In this document: positions 1 through 7,882 of the stretch, one piece after another
Numbering within the stretch: position 1 is the first letter of the stretch
Layout: every line of letters begins with the position of its first letter
NCBI RefSeq assembly: GCF_001905655.1
Contig: NZ_JMHT01000029.1
Span: 1 to 64,000 of the forward strand
Source: Mycobacterium sp. ST-F2
GTDB lineage: Bacteria > Actinomycetota > Actinomycetes > Mycobacteriales > Mycobacteriaceae
Reading direction: 5' to 3'
DNA: 64,000 bases
Made by a program: the position numbers and the translations under genes
The notes under the pieces: model-generated
Seen by the model: only the letters and a program-made list of their open reading frames with translations
Database searches by the model: none
Told to the model about the DNA's origin: nothing

Positions 1-1783
1 ACAGCCCGAACGCCTCGGCGAGTGGCTGGCGCAGCTGATCGACCTGCTGCAACCGGGCCGCGGCCACCCACAATTCGCCGAGCGGCAGCAGTGCGAACAG
101 GTCCAGCGAGTATTCGGCCAGCACTTCCATGGCCGCATACCAATGCTTCTGCAGGGCGCCGGTGTCGCCGCTGCGGCGGGCGATGGCCGTCTGCAGGGCC
201 GTGAACCACAACGCGTCGCGGCGGTGCAAGTCCGCGATCTCCGTCGTGCCCAAGGCCGGCACGGCGGAATCGAGCTGCCCGTCGAGCATCCGGATCCAGC
301 CCAGCAGCAGCCGGTGGCGAAGATCGGAGAAACCCTGGTTGGTGCCGGTGCGGACGGCCCGGCCGATGACGCTGCGCGCGCGGACGGCGTCGCCGCCGTG
401 CAGCGCGACGAGGCCCAGTAGTGCGGCGGGGCTGTCGGGCGCGACCGAGTGCACACCGTTGGTGGACCCGATGGCCTGCGTCAGCCGTGCCATGGCCACC
501 GCGAACGGCTGGTCGAGCGTCAGCAGCATGCCCTCCGCCAAGCCGCGCGCCGCACGCGCGGAAGACGTTGGCGGCAGGGAGTTTTCGGCCTGTAGGCAGG
601 CCCGGGCCATTTCCGCGTCGGCCGTCGCGACACCCACCACGGCGCCGGCGGCAGCCACGAACGGATCGGAATGCGGGCCGAGCCACCGGTACAGATCCGC
701 GGCGTGCGCGGCGGCGCCGTCATGCATGGCGACACTGGCCGCGATGCGCACGGCCTGGGCCCGGACGTCGGCGTCGTCGGCGGTGAGCAGTTCGTCGGCC
801 AGGGTGCCGGCGGTGGTGCAGTCGCCGGTGACGGCCAGAGCGTCGGCGAGGTGGATGTCCGCGGGTGCGGTGCCGGCGCGGGCCGCGGCACGGTACAGGC
901 GGGCGGCCTGGCGGGGCTCGGCGGACGTGGCGCGGTCGATCAGGTCGGCGGCCAACAGGTCGTCGACCGTGCCGTGCTCTGCCAGCTTCAGTGCCAATTC
1001 GGTTGACAGCGTGGCTGATTCGATCTGTGAGCGCAGCAGCCGGGATTCGGTCTCGCGGTGCCGCGCGGCGCCGACCAGCCGGGTGAGGCACCGGTGCAGC
1101 GTGTCGATGAACCGCGGGTGAAGCGACGCGGACAGCAGACCACTGGCCCGGGCTCGGTCCATCAGCACCGCCGCGGTATCGCCGGGCAGCTGAAGGGCGG
1201 CGGCGATGTCGTCGGGCCCCAGTTCGGGGCTGAGCGAACACAACAACAACGTGTCCAGCAGATGCTCGTCCAGCCGGCGCAGCCGTTCGCTCAACGCGAC
1301 GGTGGCGGCCCGCACCGGGTCGCCACCTGACGCCAGAGCCGACAACGCCGAGTAGACCAGCAGCGGGATGCCACCGGTGGCGACGACGAGTCCGGGCACC
1401 TGGCCGCCGGGCACGCCGGCGCGGACCAGCGCCTCGTGGATCTCGTGAGGCGTCATGGGCGCCAACTGGATGGGCGGATGCTGCCGACTCAGGGTCGTGG
1501 TGAGGGCGTTGAGCGCGCGCTCATGTGCCAACGGTTCGGCGCTGACCACCACCGTGCGGCTCGGGTCGCCGGCCAGCTCGGTCAGGGCATCCAGTTCTGC
1601 GGGCGACAGCAGCTGGGCGTCGTCGATGACGATGGCCGCGTCGGGTGCCTCACCGGACCGGGGAACCCGGGCCAGCATCGTTGTTCCGTTGGCCCGCAAC
1701 GTCTTCCGCACTGCCTCCAGTGCGGTGGTCTTGCCGCTGCCGATCCCGCCGAGCACCAGTGATGTGCCCGCCGCTGCGGTCAT
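1..1783 (-). CDS. iniR: AAA/ATP-binding transcriptional regulator, IniR (Rv0339c)-like, 3'-truncated
   Basis: Reads leftward off the window: 594 codons are present and the C-terminus, where a LuxR-type HTH would be expected, is missing. The start ATG (1783-1781) shares its A with the TGA of the upstream Hsp70-like gene, so the two are translationally coupled. A Walker A motif GGIGSGKTT lies at residues 12-20 and a Walker B-like IVIDD at 51-55; the rest is Ala/Leu-rich helical sequence of the kind seen in large MalT/LAL-type ATPase regulators. In M. tuberculosis, Rv0339c occupies the equivalent position beside iniB and has been named IniR, an activator of iniBAC; I assign this by position and architecture, not by alignment. 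It could be another STAND-type regulator. Confidence 0.6.
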   Translation of the reverse strand, partial: MTAAAGTSLVLGGIGSGKTTALEAVRKTLRANGTTMLARVPRSGEAPDAAIVIDDAQLLSPAELDALTELAGDPSRTVVVSAEPLAHERALNALTTTLSRQHPPIQLAPMTPHEIHEALVRAGVPGGQVPGLVVATGGIPLLVYSALSALASGGDPVRAATVALSERLRRLDEHLLDTLLLCSLSPELGPDDIAAALQLPGDTAAVLMDRARASGLLSASLHPRFIDTLHRCLTRLVGAARHRETESRLLRSQIESATLSTELALKLAEHGTVDDLLAADLIDRATSAEPRQAARLYRAAARAGTAPADIHLADALAVTGDCTTAGTLADELLTADDADVRAQAVRIAASVAMHDGAAAHAADLYRWLGPHSDPFVAAAGAVVGVATADAEMARACLQAENSLPPTSSARAARGLAEGMLLTLDQPFAVAMARLTQAIGSTNGVHSVAPDSPAALLGLVALHGGDAVRARSVIGRAVRTGTNQGFSDLRHRLLLGWIRMLDGQLDSAVPALGTTEIADLHRRDALWFTALQTAIARRSGDTGALQKHWYAAMEVLAEYSLDLFALLPLGELWVAAARLQQVDQLRQPLAEAFGL

Positions 1784-3744
1784 CAGCTGGTCGATGCCGA
1801 GGGGACAGAGGTGACCGGCGCCGACGCCGCGGGTGCCGACGCTGCAGGCTCCGACACGGCGGGTGCCGAAGCCGACGCGGCCGATGCCGTCTTGGTGGGC
1901 TGCACCGTCGGCGTGCTGGGCTCCTGCGTCGGTTGAGCCGTGGGCGTCTGCGTGCTGGGTTGCGTCGTCGGCGGCTTCGTCGTGGTCGGCGGCGGCTGCG
2001 TGGTGGTGGGTGGCTGCGTCGTCGTCGGTGGCTGCGTCGTCGTGGGCGGCTGGGTGGTGGTCGTGGTGGGCGGTGGTGTCGTGGTCGTGGTGGTGGTCGT
2101 CGACGGGGTTGTCGTCGTCGTGGTCGTCGTCGTGGTGGTGGTCGAGCTCGTCGTCGAGCTGGTGGTCGACGGGTCGGTGGTGGTCGTGGTGACCGGCGCG
2201 TCGGTGGTGGTGACCGGGTTGGTCACCGTCGACGTCTCCACCTGACCGTTCGGATTCGTCTGCGTCACAACGGACTTGGTGGCCTTGTAGGTGCTCGTGG
2301 TGATAGAGCCGTCGGGCCCGGTGATGGTGGTGGTGACGTCGACCGTCACCGGACCGGACTGGGTTTCGGTACCGGTGAGCCCGACCGCGGCCCAGCTGCC
2401 GCCGGCGACCAGGAACGCCGCCGCGGCCGCGCCGAAGAGCAGCGGTGGGCGCCGGTACCAGGGCAGCGGCGCCACGTCGGGCAGGTTGTCCTCTTCTTCA
2501 TGCGCGAAGTCCATCGCCGGCCGGGCGGTGGTCTCGCCGAACGGCGCCGCCTCGGCGTAGCCGGTCCCGAAATCTTCTGTCGCGCCGGGCTCCTCGTCGT
2601 CCGACCAGGCCAGGGACGGCCCGACGGTGGAGGACGGATTGGCGTCCGCGGGAGGTACCGGAGCGGCCATGGTGGCGGGGCCGCCCGCCCAGGCCGCGGG
2701 GCCGGCCGCCCAGCCCATGGTGGGGGCCATGCCCGTCGGTGCGTCGGCGCTCATGGTGCTCGGGTCCACCAAGGGAGCACCGGCGGCCGCGGTGAGCGCC
2801 GGTTGCGGCGACGTCACCACCGGAACGCGGAAATGCTCCGAAAGGCGTTGGGTGACAATCGGAATCGACGCACCGCCGCCGACGGTGGCCAGGGAGGTCA
2901 GGACGCCGGCCGGAATCTGGTTGCGCTGCAGGGTTTCCTGCACGACGGCGATCAGCCCGGCCAGGGCCGGCTCGAGGAGGTGTTCCAACTCGGGGCGGGT
3001 GATGCGCAGGGCCGAGGTGAACCCGGGCAGGTTGGCGCTGATCGACGTCGCCGTCTCCGACGACAGCCGCTCCTTGGCCTGGCGGCACTGATCACGCAGC
3101 TGCGACAGCGAGCCGACGGCCGCGGTACCGGCCGGATCTGCGTCGGCCGACTCGGTGATGCCGGCGATGACGTGGTTCAGCAGCGCTTGGTCCACCAGGT
3201 CCCCGGAGAACTCCGGGTAGCGCACCGTCTCGCCGATCTGGTTCAGCGTCGCGGCGTCGGCGATGGTGACGCTGGTGCCGCTGCCACCGAAATCGCACAG
3301 CGCCACCACGCCGTGGTCCGGCAGTCCGGACCCGGCCTTGAGGCCCGCGAGGGCTGCGGCGGCGTCGGAGACCACGGGTGCGGCGGCCAAGCCCGGCTTG
3401 CCGCGCAGCGCCGCGGCGAGTGCGCCGATGGTCGACATGCCCCAGTGCGCGGGTGCGGCGATGACGATCGGGGCGCCGCCACCGGCAGTCCGGGCCATCG
3501 AGTCGAGGGCCTCGGCCAGCACGGCTTCCCCGCGATGTGCCGAGCCGTCCGGGGCGATCAGGGGAATGGGGTCGCCGACGCGCTCCACGAACCCCGTCAG
3601 CACCAGGCCGCCGGGCTGCGTCGGAATGCCGACTTCGGATGGCCGATCCGGGTACAGGGACAAGATGGCGCGACGGCTCACCGGCGGTCGCCCGGCCGGC
3701 ACGGCCACCAGGTTGGTCTGGCCGATCGACAAACCGAGGCTCAT
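1783..3744 (-). CDS. membrane-anchored Hsp70-like protein with Thr/Pro-rich tail
   Basis: 653 residues from ATG 3744, preceded by AGGAG eight bases upstream; a GTG at 3753 overlaps that ribosome site and is less likely. Residues 1-300 resemble an Hsp70/actin-fold nucleotide-binding domain: phosphate-1-like LSIGQTN (5-11, with Ser where DnaK has the catalytic-loop Asp), phosphate-2-like DFGGSG (151-156) and an adenosine-type VGGGAS motif. One hydrophobic segment at about 433-455 is followed by roughly 200 residues of Thr, Pro and Ser, including poly-Thr runs and four TTTQPP units, which would lie outside the membrane and look like an O-mannosylation substrate. Coupled to the regulator downstream, divergent from the ini genes. 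A role as a stress sensor feeding the regulator is my inference. Confidence 0.75.
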   Translation of the reverse strand: MSLGLSIGQTNLVAVPAGRPPVSRRAILSLYPDRPSEVGIPTQPGGLVLTGFVERVGDPIPLIAPDGSAHRGEAVLAEALDSMARTAGGGAPIVIAAPAHWGMSTIGALAAALRGKPGLAAAPVVSDAAAALAGLKAGSGLPDHGVVALCDFGGSGTSVTIADAATLNQIGETVRYPEFSGDLVDQALLNHVIAGITESADADPAGTAAVGSLSQLRDQCRQAKERLSSETATSISANLPGFTSALRITRPELEHLLEPALAGLIAVVQETLQRNQIPAGVLTSLATVGGGASIPIVTQRLSEHFRVPVVTSPQPALTAAAGAPLVDPSTMSADAPTGMAPTMGWAAGPAAWAGGPATMAAPVPPADANPSSTVGPSLAWSDDEEPGATEDFGTGYAEAAPFGETTARPAMDFAHEEEDNLPDVAPLPWYRRPPLLFGAAAAAFLVAGGSWAAVGLTGTETQSGPVTVDVTTTITGPDGSITTSTYKATKSVVTQTNPNGQVETSTVTNPVTTTDAPVTTTTTDPSTTSSTTSSTTTTTTTTTTTTPSTTTTTTTTPPPTTTTTQPPTTTQPPTTTQPPTTTQPPPTTTKPPTTQPSTQTPTAQPTQEPSTPTVQPTKTASAASASAPAVSEPAASAPAASAPVTSVPSASTS

Positions 3745-3817
3745 GAAGTCCACTCCTTTGACGCACTATCGGACTCAGGCCACCCTATGTGCTGGCGGCC
3801 TGGGGGTGGGACACAAT

Positions 3818-3857
3818 CCCCTAACGATTGGTGATTCCCTAATGGGAGTGCCCCTAA
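3818..3857. promoter_or_regulatory. CCCCTAA repeat cluster upstream of the Rv0340-like gene
   Basis: CCCCTAA at 3818-3824, TCCCTAA at 3836-3842 and CCCCTAA at 3851-3857 lie in the 243-bp divergent region between the Hsp70-like gene and the Rv0340-like gene. The same heptamer recurs before iniB (4614, 4622, 4704). Shared, closely spaced copies upstream of both iniB-type genes suggest binding sites of one regulator, plausibly the adjacent IniR-like protein. Function is inferred from position and repetition only. Confidence 0.45.
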
Positions 3858-3987
3858 TGGCAGGTGTCGGGTGCTGGGGTCAGCACCGATCTCTGGGAGC
3901 TATATCGGCGATAGCATCGAAATAGTTATCAAGGGGCCTACCTGGTGTGAGGCCCACAGAGTCGAATCGACGGAAGGAGCAGGTGCC

Positions 3988-4524
3988 GTGGCAAATCCAC
4001 TACTGGATTTCGTCATGTCGGTGGTACGCGATCCCGACGTGGCAGCCCACTACGCCGCCGACCCCGCCGGTGCCATCGCCGCCGCCAATCTCAGTGGCGT
4101 CACCACGGCGGACGTTGCGCACCTGATCCCGGTCGTGTCCGAATCGCTGGGGACGGTGTCCTCCGCGGCGGGCGGCGTGCCGGCCGCCGGATTCGATGAT
4201 CCGGGCGTCAACGTGTGGACCAGCGGCGCCGCCACCGCGGCGTTCGACGCCTTCGATGCCTTCAACACGCATGTGCCGGCTGTCGTGTCGCCGCACGTGA
4301 TTTCCGATCCTGACCTGGGCGGACTGGACAATGGGCCCGATCTTCCGGTCCACACCGCAGTGCCGGACCTGGCCGTGGCCGACGATCTCGGCCTGCAGGC
4401 CGACGTACCGGTCGTCGACGCCGGACAGTTGTCGGACCCGGGTGCGCACGATTGGCACCCCGTCGACACCGCCGACCCGTCGGCCGCTGTCGAACACCAC
4501 CAGGACTTCGACTTCTTCAGCTGA
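3988..4524 (+). CDS. IniB-like N-terminal domain protein (Rv0340-like)
   Basis: 178 residues from GTG 3988, with GGAAGGAGC seven bases upstream. Residues 1-55 (ANPLLDFVMSVVRDPDVAA onwards) match the N-terminal module of IniB in pattern: a short amphipathic LxxFxxxxxRxPxxAxxYxAxPxxA segment followed by a second helix. The rest is Asp/Pro/Val-rich without a recognisable domain. Length matches M. tuberculosis Rv0340 (about 179 residues), which sits immediately before iniB there too. It has no classical signal peptide or membrane segment. A rho-independent terminator follows, so it forms a unit separate from iniB. The function of this family is unknown. Confidence 0.75.
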   Translation: MANPLLDFVMSVVRDPDVAAHYAADPAGAIAAANLSGVTTADVAHLIPVVSESLGTVSSAAGGVPAAGFDDPGVNVWTSGAATAAFDAFDAFNTHVPAVVSPHVISDPDLGGLDNGPDLPVHTAVPDLAVADDLGLQADVPVVDAGQLSDPGAHDWHPVDTADPSAAVEHHQDFDFFS

Positions 4525-4541
4525 CCATATACACCCGACAC

Positions 4542-4575
4542 ACGCCGGTGGCCACCATGGACACCGGCGTTTTTG
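4542..4575 (+). terminator. rho-independent terminator after the Rv0340-like gene
   Basis: A perfect 9-bp stem (ACGCCGGTG at 4542-4550 with CACCGGCGT at 4562-4570) is followed directly by TTTT. It starts 18 bp after the stop codon and should separate this gene from iniB. Confidence 0.8.
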
Positions 4576-4613
4576 CGTATCCTGGCCATGTCTTCAGCAA
4601 ACACCCTAGGCAT

Positions 4614-4710
4614 CCCCTAATCCCCTAATTGGGGGAGCGTTGCTACCCCACTATGTTCCGTTGGGGGTAGGGGTGGTTGCCCCGTTTGCGGGGGTCTTGC
4701 CGGCCCCTAA
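4614..4710. promoter_or_regulatory. iniB upstream region with CCCCTAA repeats
   Basis: CCCCTAA occurs at 4614-4620, 4622-4628 (continuing into a CCCC-TAATT-GGGG near-palindrome) and 4704-4710, with G-rich complements around 4661-4673. Together with the cluster at 3818-3857 this marks a shared control motif for both iniB-type transcripts. In M. tuberculosis the iniB promoter responds to cell-wall inhibitors; that the same holds here is inference. Confidence 0.45.
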
Positions 4711-4780
4711 CGTTGTTGTCAGTTCGCCGGACGGACGGCGAGAAAACTTCCACAAAGCAACACCAACGAGAGGGACTCCC

Positions 4781-5935
4781 ATGACCAGCTTGATCGAATT
4801 CATCATCGACCTGTTCCGCTTCCCCGCTGTCGCGAGCTCGTTCGTCGCGAACCCCGAGCAGACCATGCGCGATGCCGGCCTCGCCGGTGTCTCCTCCGCG
4901 CAGCTCGCTTCGGTGGCCGCCAGCGCGGTGCCCGCCGGTGTCGTGCTCGGTGGCGGCGACCCGGTCGTCGGCCTGCAGAACGCGGTGTCGGACTACTACA
5001 GCATGTCCTCGCCGTTCTCCCCGCAGACCGCATTCGCTCCGCAGACCGAGTTCGCCAGCCGTAACCAGACCGACTTCGCCAGCCACAACAACGTCCCGAT
5101 CGCCAGCGGCAACGACATCCCGGTGCTCAGCCCCGAGCAGCACGCCGGCGCCAACGCCCAGCAGGGTGCCTTCAACCTGGGCTTCGGTGACATCACCCTC
5201 GGCGGCAACCACGTCCAGCAGGGCGACGGCGGCGTCAACATCGACGGCACCAACAGCGGCGACATCGCCAGCGGCAAGGGTGCGGTCCAGGGCGACGGCA
5301 ACACCGTCACCAACGGCGACATCCTCACCGGCAGCCACTCCCCGGTGATCGTCGGTACCGGCAACCACCAGGCCGACAACTCGACCACCGCGGGCGGCAA
5401 CGTCATCGCCGGCAACTCCGGTCCGGTGATCAGCGACGTCAGCACCGGTGGCGGCAACGGCGGCAGCGCCAGCGCCGGCGGCGGCCTGATCGGCGGCGGC
5501 CACGCCAACGCGGGTAGCGGTGGCAGCGGCGGCAACATCGTCATCAACGACGGCAACACCACGTCCACGTCCACGCACGTCGGTGGCAGCCAGACCACCG
5601 TCGGCCACGACCTGGGCAGCGGCAACAGCAGCGTCATCGACAGCTCGTCGCACTCGTCGGCGGTGAACACCAGCCTGAACAGCGGCAACACCGCGAACAC
5701 CAGCCTGAACAGCGGGAACACCGCCAACACCAGCATCGGTAGCGGCAACAGCACCCACACCAACATCGGCAGCGGGAACACCACCCACACCGATCTGACC
5801 GCGGACAACTCCGTCCACAGCACGGTCGCCGACAACTCGGTGCACGAGGCCAGCATGAACACCTACGCACCGTCGGAGACCCACACCACGACCGATTTCA
5901 GCCACACCACCCACGTCGATCCGCACATGCACTGA
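4781..5935 (+). CDS. iniB: IniB, isoniazid/ethambutol-inducible envelope-stress protein
   Basis: 384 residues from ATG 4781, with GAGAGGG upstream. The conserved IniB N-terminus (TSLIEFIIDLFRFP, about 1-60) is followed by Gly/Asn/Ser/Thr-rich low-complexity sequence: a 150-350 region rich in GN, DG and GG turns (QGDG, GSGN, TGNH) that could form a beta-solenoid, and five decapeptide repeats of type NTSLNSGNTA near residues 296-345. The C-terminus is His/Thr-rich. M. tuberculosis IniB is also Gly/Ala-rich and longer (479 residues); no enzymatic motif is visible. It is the first gene of iniB-iniA-iniC. A strong hairpin separates it from iniA. Confidence 0.9.
   Translation: MTSLIEFIIDLFRFPAVASSFVANPEQTMRDAGLAGVSSAQLASVAASAVPAGVVLGGGDPVVGLQNAVSDYYSMSSPFSPQTAFAPQTEFASRNQTDFASHNNVPIASGNDIPVLSPEQHAGANAQQGAFNLGFGDITLGGNHVQQGDGGVNIDGTNSGDIASGKGAVQGDGNTVTNGDILTGSHSPVIVGTGNHQADNSTTAGGNVIAGNSGPVISDVSTGGGNGGSASAGGGLIGGGHANAGSGGSGGNIVINDGNTTSTSTHVGGSQTTVGHDLGSGNSSVIDSSSHSSAVNTSLNSGNTANTSLNSGNTANTSIGSGNSTHTNIGSGNTTHTDLTADNSVHSTVADNSVHEASMNTYAPSETHTTTDFSHTTHVDPHMH
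5666..5815 (+). repeat. iniB: five 30-bp tandem repeats inside iniB
   Basis: Five consecutive 30-bp units encode decapeptides NTSLNSGNTA, NTSLNSGNTA, NTSIGSGNST, HTNIGSGNTT and HTDLTADNSV. The first two are identical in protein and differ by single third-position changes in DNA. Confidence 0.85.
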
Positions 5936-5950
5936 TCGATCGCGACAAAC

Positions 5951-5985
5951 CGTCCGGCGGGGCCACCTACAGGCCCCGCCGGACG
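5951..5985 (+). terminator. stable hairpin between iniB and iniA
   Basis: A perfect 14-bp inverted repeat (5951-5964 with 5972-5985) encloses a 7-base loop and is followed by TTT only. It lies 15 bp after the iniB stop codon and 46 bp before the iniA start. The short U tract suggests partial termination or an RNA-processing/stability element that sets a higher iniB than iniAC level. Confidence 0.6.
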
Positions 5986-6031
5986 TTTGCGCATACCGTT
6001 AGTCAGCGAGCATGCAGTCGAGGAGAGTCCA

Positions 6032-7882
6032 GTGACGCAACCGAACGAGGCGAATCCGCGCCCGGTCGCGGTGATCGTCGAGTTGATCGACCACACCAGC
6101 CGGATCGCAAGCCTCAACGACCGCGAGGACCTGGCGCAGCGGTTGCTGGCGGCCAAGACCCGGATCAGTGATCCGCGGATCCGGGTGGTCATCGCCGGAC
6201 AGCTCAAGCAGGGCAAGAGTCAGTTGCTGAATTCGTTGCTGAACATGCCGGTCGCCCGCGTCGGCGACGACGAGAGCACCGTGCTGACCACCGTCGTCTA
6301 CTACGGCGACGCCGCGGCCGCCGAGCTCATCCTGGCCCCCTCCGAGAACGACGGGCCGGGCGCCGATCCCACCGTCGTCGCCATCCCGCCCAACCAACTG
6401 GCCACCGACCTGCGGCAGGCCCCGCAGGCCCAGGGCCGCCAGGTGCTGCGCGTCGAGGTCGCCGCGCCGAGCCCGATGCTCAAAGGCGGCCTCACCTTCG
6501 TCGACACCCCCGGCGTGGGTGGTCTGGGGCAGCCGCACCTGTCGGCCACGCTCGGGTTGCTGCCCGACGCCGACGCCCTCCTGATGGTCAGCGACACCAG
6601 CCAGGAGTTCACGGCTCCCGAGCTCACGTTCATCCGTCAGGCCGTCGAAATCTGCCCGGTGGCAACGATCATCGCCACCAAGACCGATCTGTACCCGCAC
6701 TGGCGCGAGATCGTCGCGGCCAACACCGCGCACCTGCAGCGCGCGCGGCTGAACATCCCCGTCGTCCCTGCTTCCTCGGCTCTGCGCACGCATGCGTTGG
6801 CGCTCAATGACAAGGACCTCAACGACGAATCCAACTTCCCGGCGATCATCAAGTTCCTCACCGACAAGGTGCTGAGCCGCGAGAACGACCGGATCAAGGA
6901 CCAGGTCGTCACCGAAATCCACGCGGCCGCCGAACATCTCAGCCTGACGGTGTCCACCGAACTCGCGGCGATCAACGACCCCGACAAGATCGAGCGCATG
7001 AAGGCCGAACTGGAGCGCCAGAAGGAGGACGCCCAGAATGCATTGCAGCAGACTGCATTGTGGCAACAGGTGCTCAATGACGGCATCGCCGATCTGACCG
7101 CCGACGTCGACCACGATCTGCGTAACCGGTTCCGCAACATCACCGCGCACACCGAACGCATCATCGACGGTTGCGACCCCACCCAGCACTGGGCCGAGAT
7201 CGGCGCCGAGCTGGAAAACGTGGTCGCCACGGCCGTCGGCGACAACTTCGTGTGGGCACACCAGCGCGCCGAGGCGCTCGCCGCCGAGGTGGCGCGCACG
7301 TTCGTCGAGGCCGGGATCGATCATGTCGAGCTGGCCGAGGTTCGGGCCCGGGACATGGGCGCCGGCCTGGGGGAGTTCAACCCCGTGGCGCGGCTGGAGT
7401 CGGAGCCGATCAGGGCCGGGCACAAGGTGATCACGGGTATGCGCGGTTCATACGGGGGCGTGCTGATGTTCGGCATGCTGACCTCGTTCGCCGGGCTGGG
7501 CATGTTCAATCCGCTGTCGCTGGGTGCCGGACTCGTGCTGGGCCGCAAGGCCTACAAGGAAGACATGGAGAACCGGATGCTGCGCGTGCGCGGCGAGGCG
7601 AAGATGAACGTCCGCCGATTCGTGGACGACGTGTCGTTCGCCGTGGGCAAGGAGTCACGCGACCGGCTGCGAAACATCCAGCGCCACTTGCGTGATCACT
7701 ACCGCGGCATCGCCAACCAGACCACCCGGTCGCTCAACGAATCGCTGCAGGCGACCCTGGCGGCCGCGCAGATCGAGGCGGGCGAACGGGACAACCGCGT
7801 GCGGGAACTGGAGCGGCAGTTGAACATTCTGCGCCAGGTCATCGACAACGCGGTGAAACTGACTCCCGCACTCGCCCAGTGA
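6032..7882 (+). CDS. iniA: IniA, dynamin-like GTPase
   Basis: 616 residues from GTG 6032, with GAGGAGAG upstream (longer in-frame starts lack a ribosome site). GTPase motifs are visible: G1 GQLKQGKS (56-63), G3 DTPGVGG (from Asp158), G4 TKTD (216-219). Two hydrophobic stretches around residues 475-510 match the membrane-inserting tip of bacterial dynamins, and the remainder is helical. M. tuberculosis IniA is a bacterial dynamin-like protein that remodels membranes and contributes to tolerance of isoniazid and ethambutol. The stop codon overlaps the iniC GTG start, giving strict coupling with iniC. Confidence 0.93.
   Translation: MTQPNEANPRPVAVIVELIDHTSRIASLNDREDLAQRLLAAKTRISDPRIRVVIAGQLKQGKSQLLNSLLNMPVARVGDDESTVLTTVVYYGDAAAAELILAPSENDGPGADPTVVAIPPNQLATDLRQAPQAQGRQVLRVEVAAPSPMLKGGLTFVDTPGVGGLGQPHLSATLGLLPDADALLMVSDTSQEFTAPELTFIRQAVEICPVATIIATKTDLYPHWREIVAANTAHLQRARLNIPVVPASSALRTHALALNDKDLNDESNFPAIIKFLTDKVLSRENDRIKDQVVTEIHAAAEHLSLTVSTELAAINDPDKIERMKAELERQKEDAQNALQQTALWQQVLNDGIADLTADVDHDLRNRFRNITAHTERIIDGCDPTQHWAEIGAELENVVATAVGDNFVWAHQRAEALAAEVARTFVEAGIDHVELAEVRARDMGAGLGEFNPVARLESEPIRAGHKVITGMRGSYGGVLMFGMLTSFAGLGMFNPLSLGAGLVLGRKAYKEDMENRMLRVRGEAKMNVRRFVDDVSFAVGKESRDRLRNIQRHLRDHYRGIANQTTRSLNESLQATLAAAQIEAGERDNRVRELERQLNILRQVIDNAVKLTPALAQ

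Noticed and set aside
1645..3834. Plus-strand Arg/Gly-rich open frame of 729 codons
   Set aside because: It lies opposite the Hsp70-like gene; its low-complexity Arg/Gly/Val stretches are the complement of the Thr/Pro codons in that protein's tail. No ribosome site or domain.
4643..5932. 429-codon minus-strand frame over iniB
   Set aside because: Shadow of the repetitive Gly/Asn/Thr codons of iniB; Val/Ala/Gly/Asp composition only.
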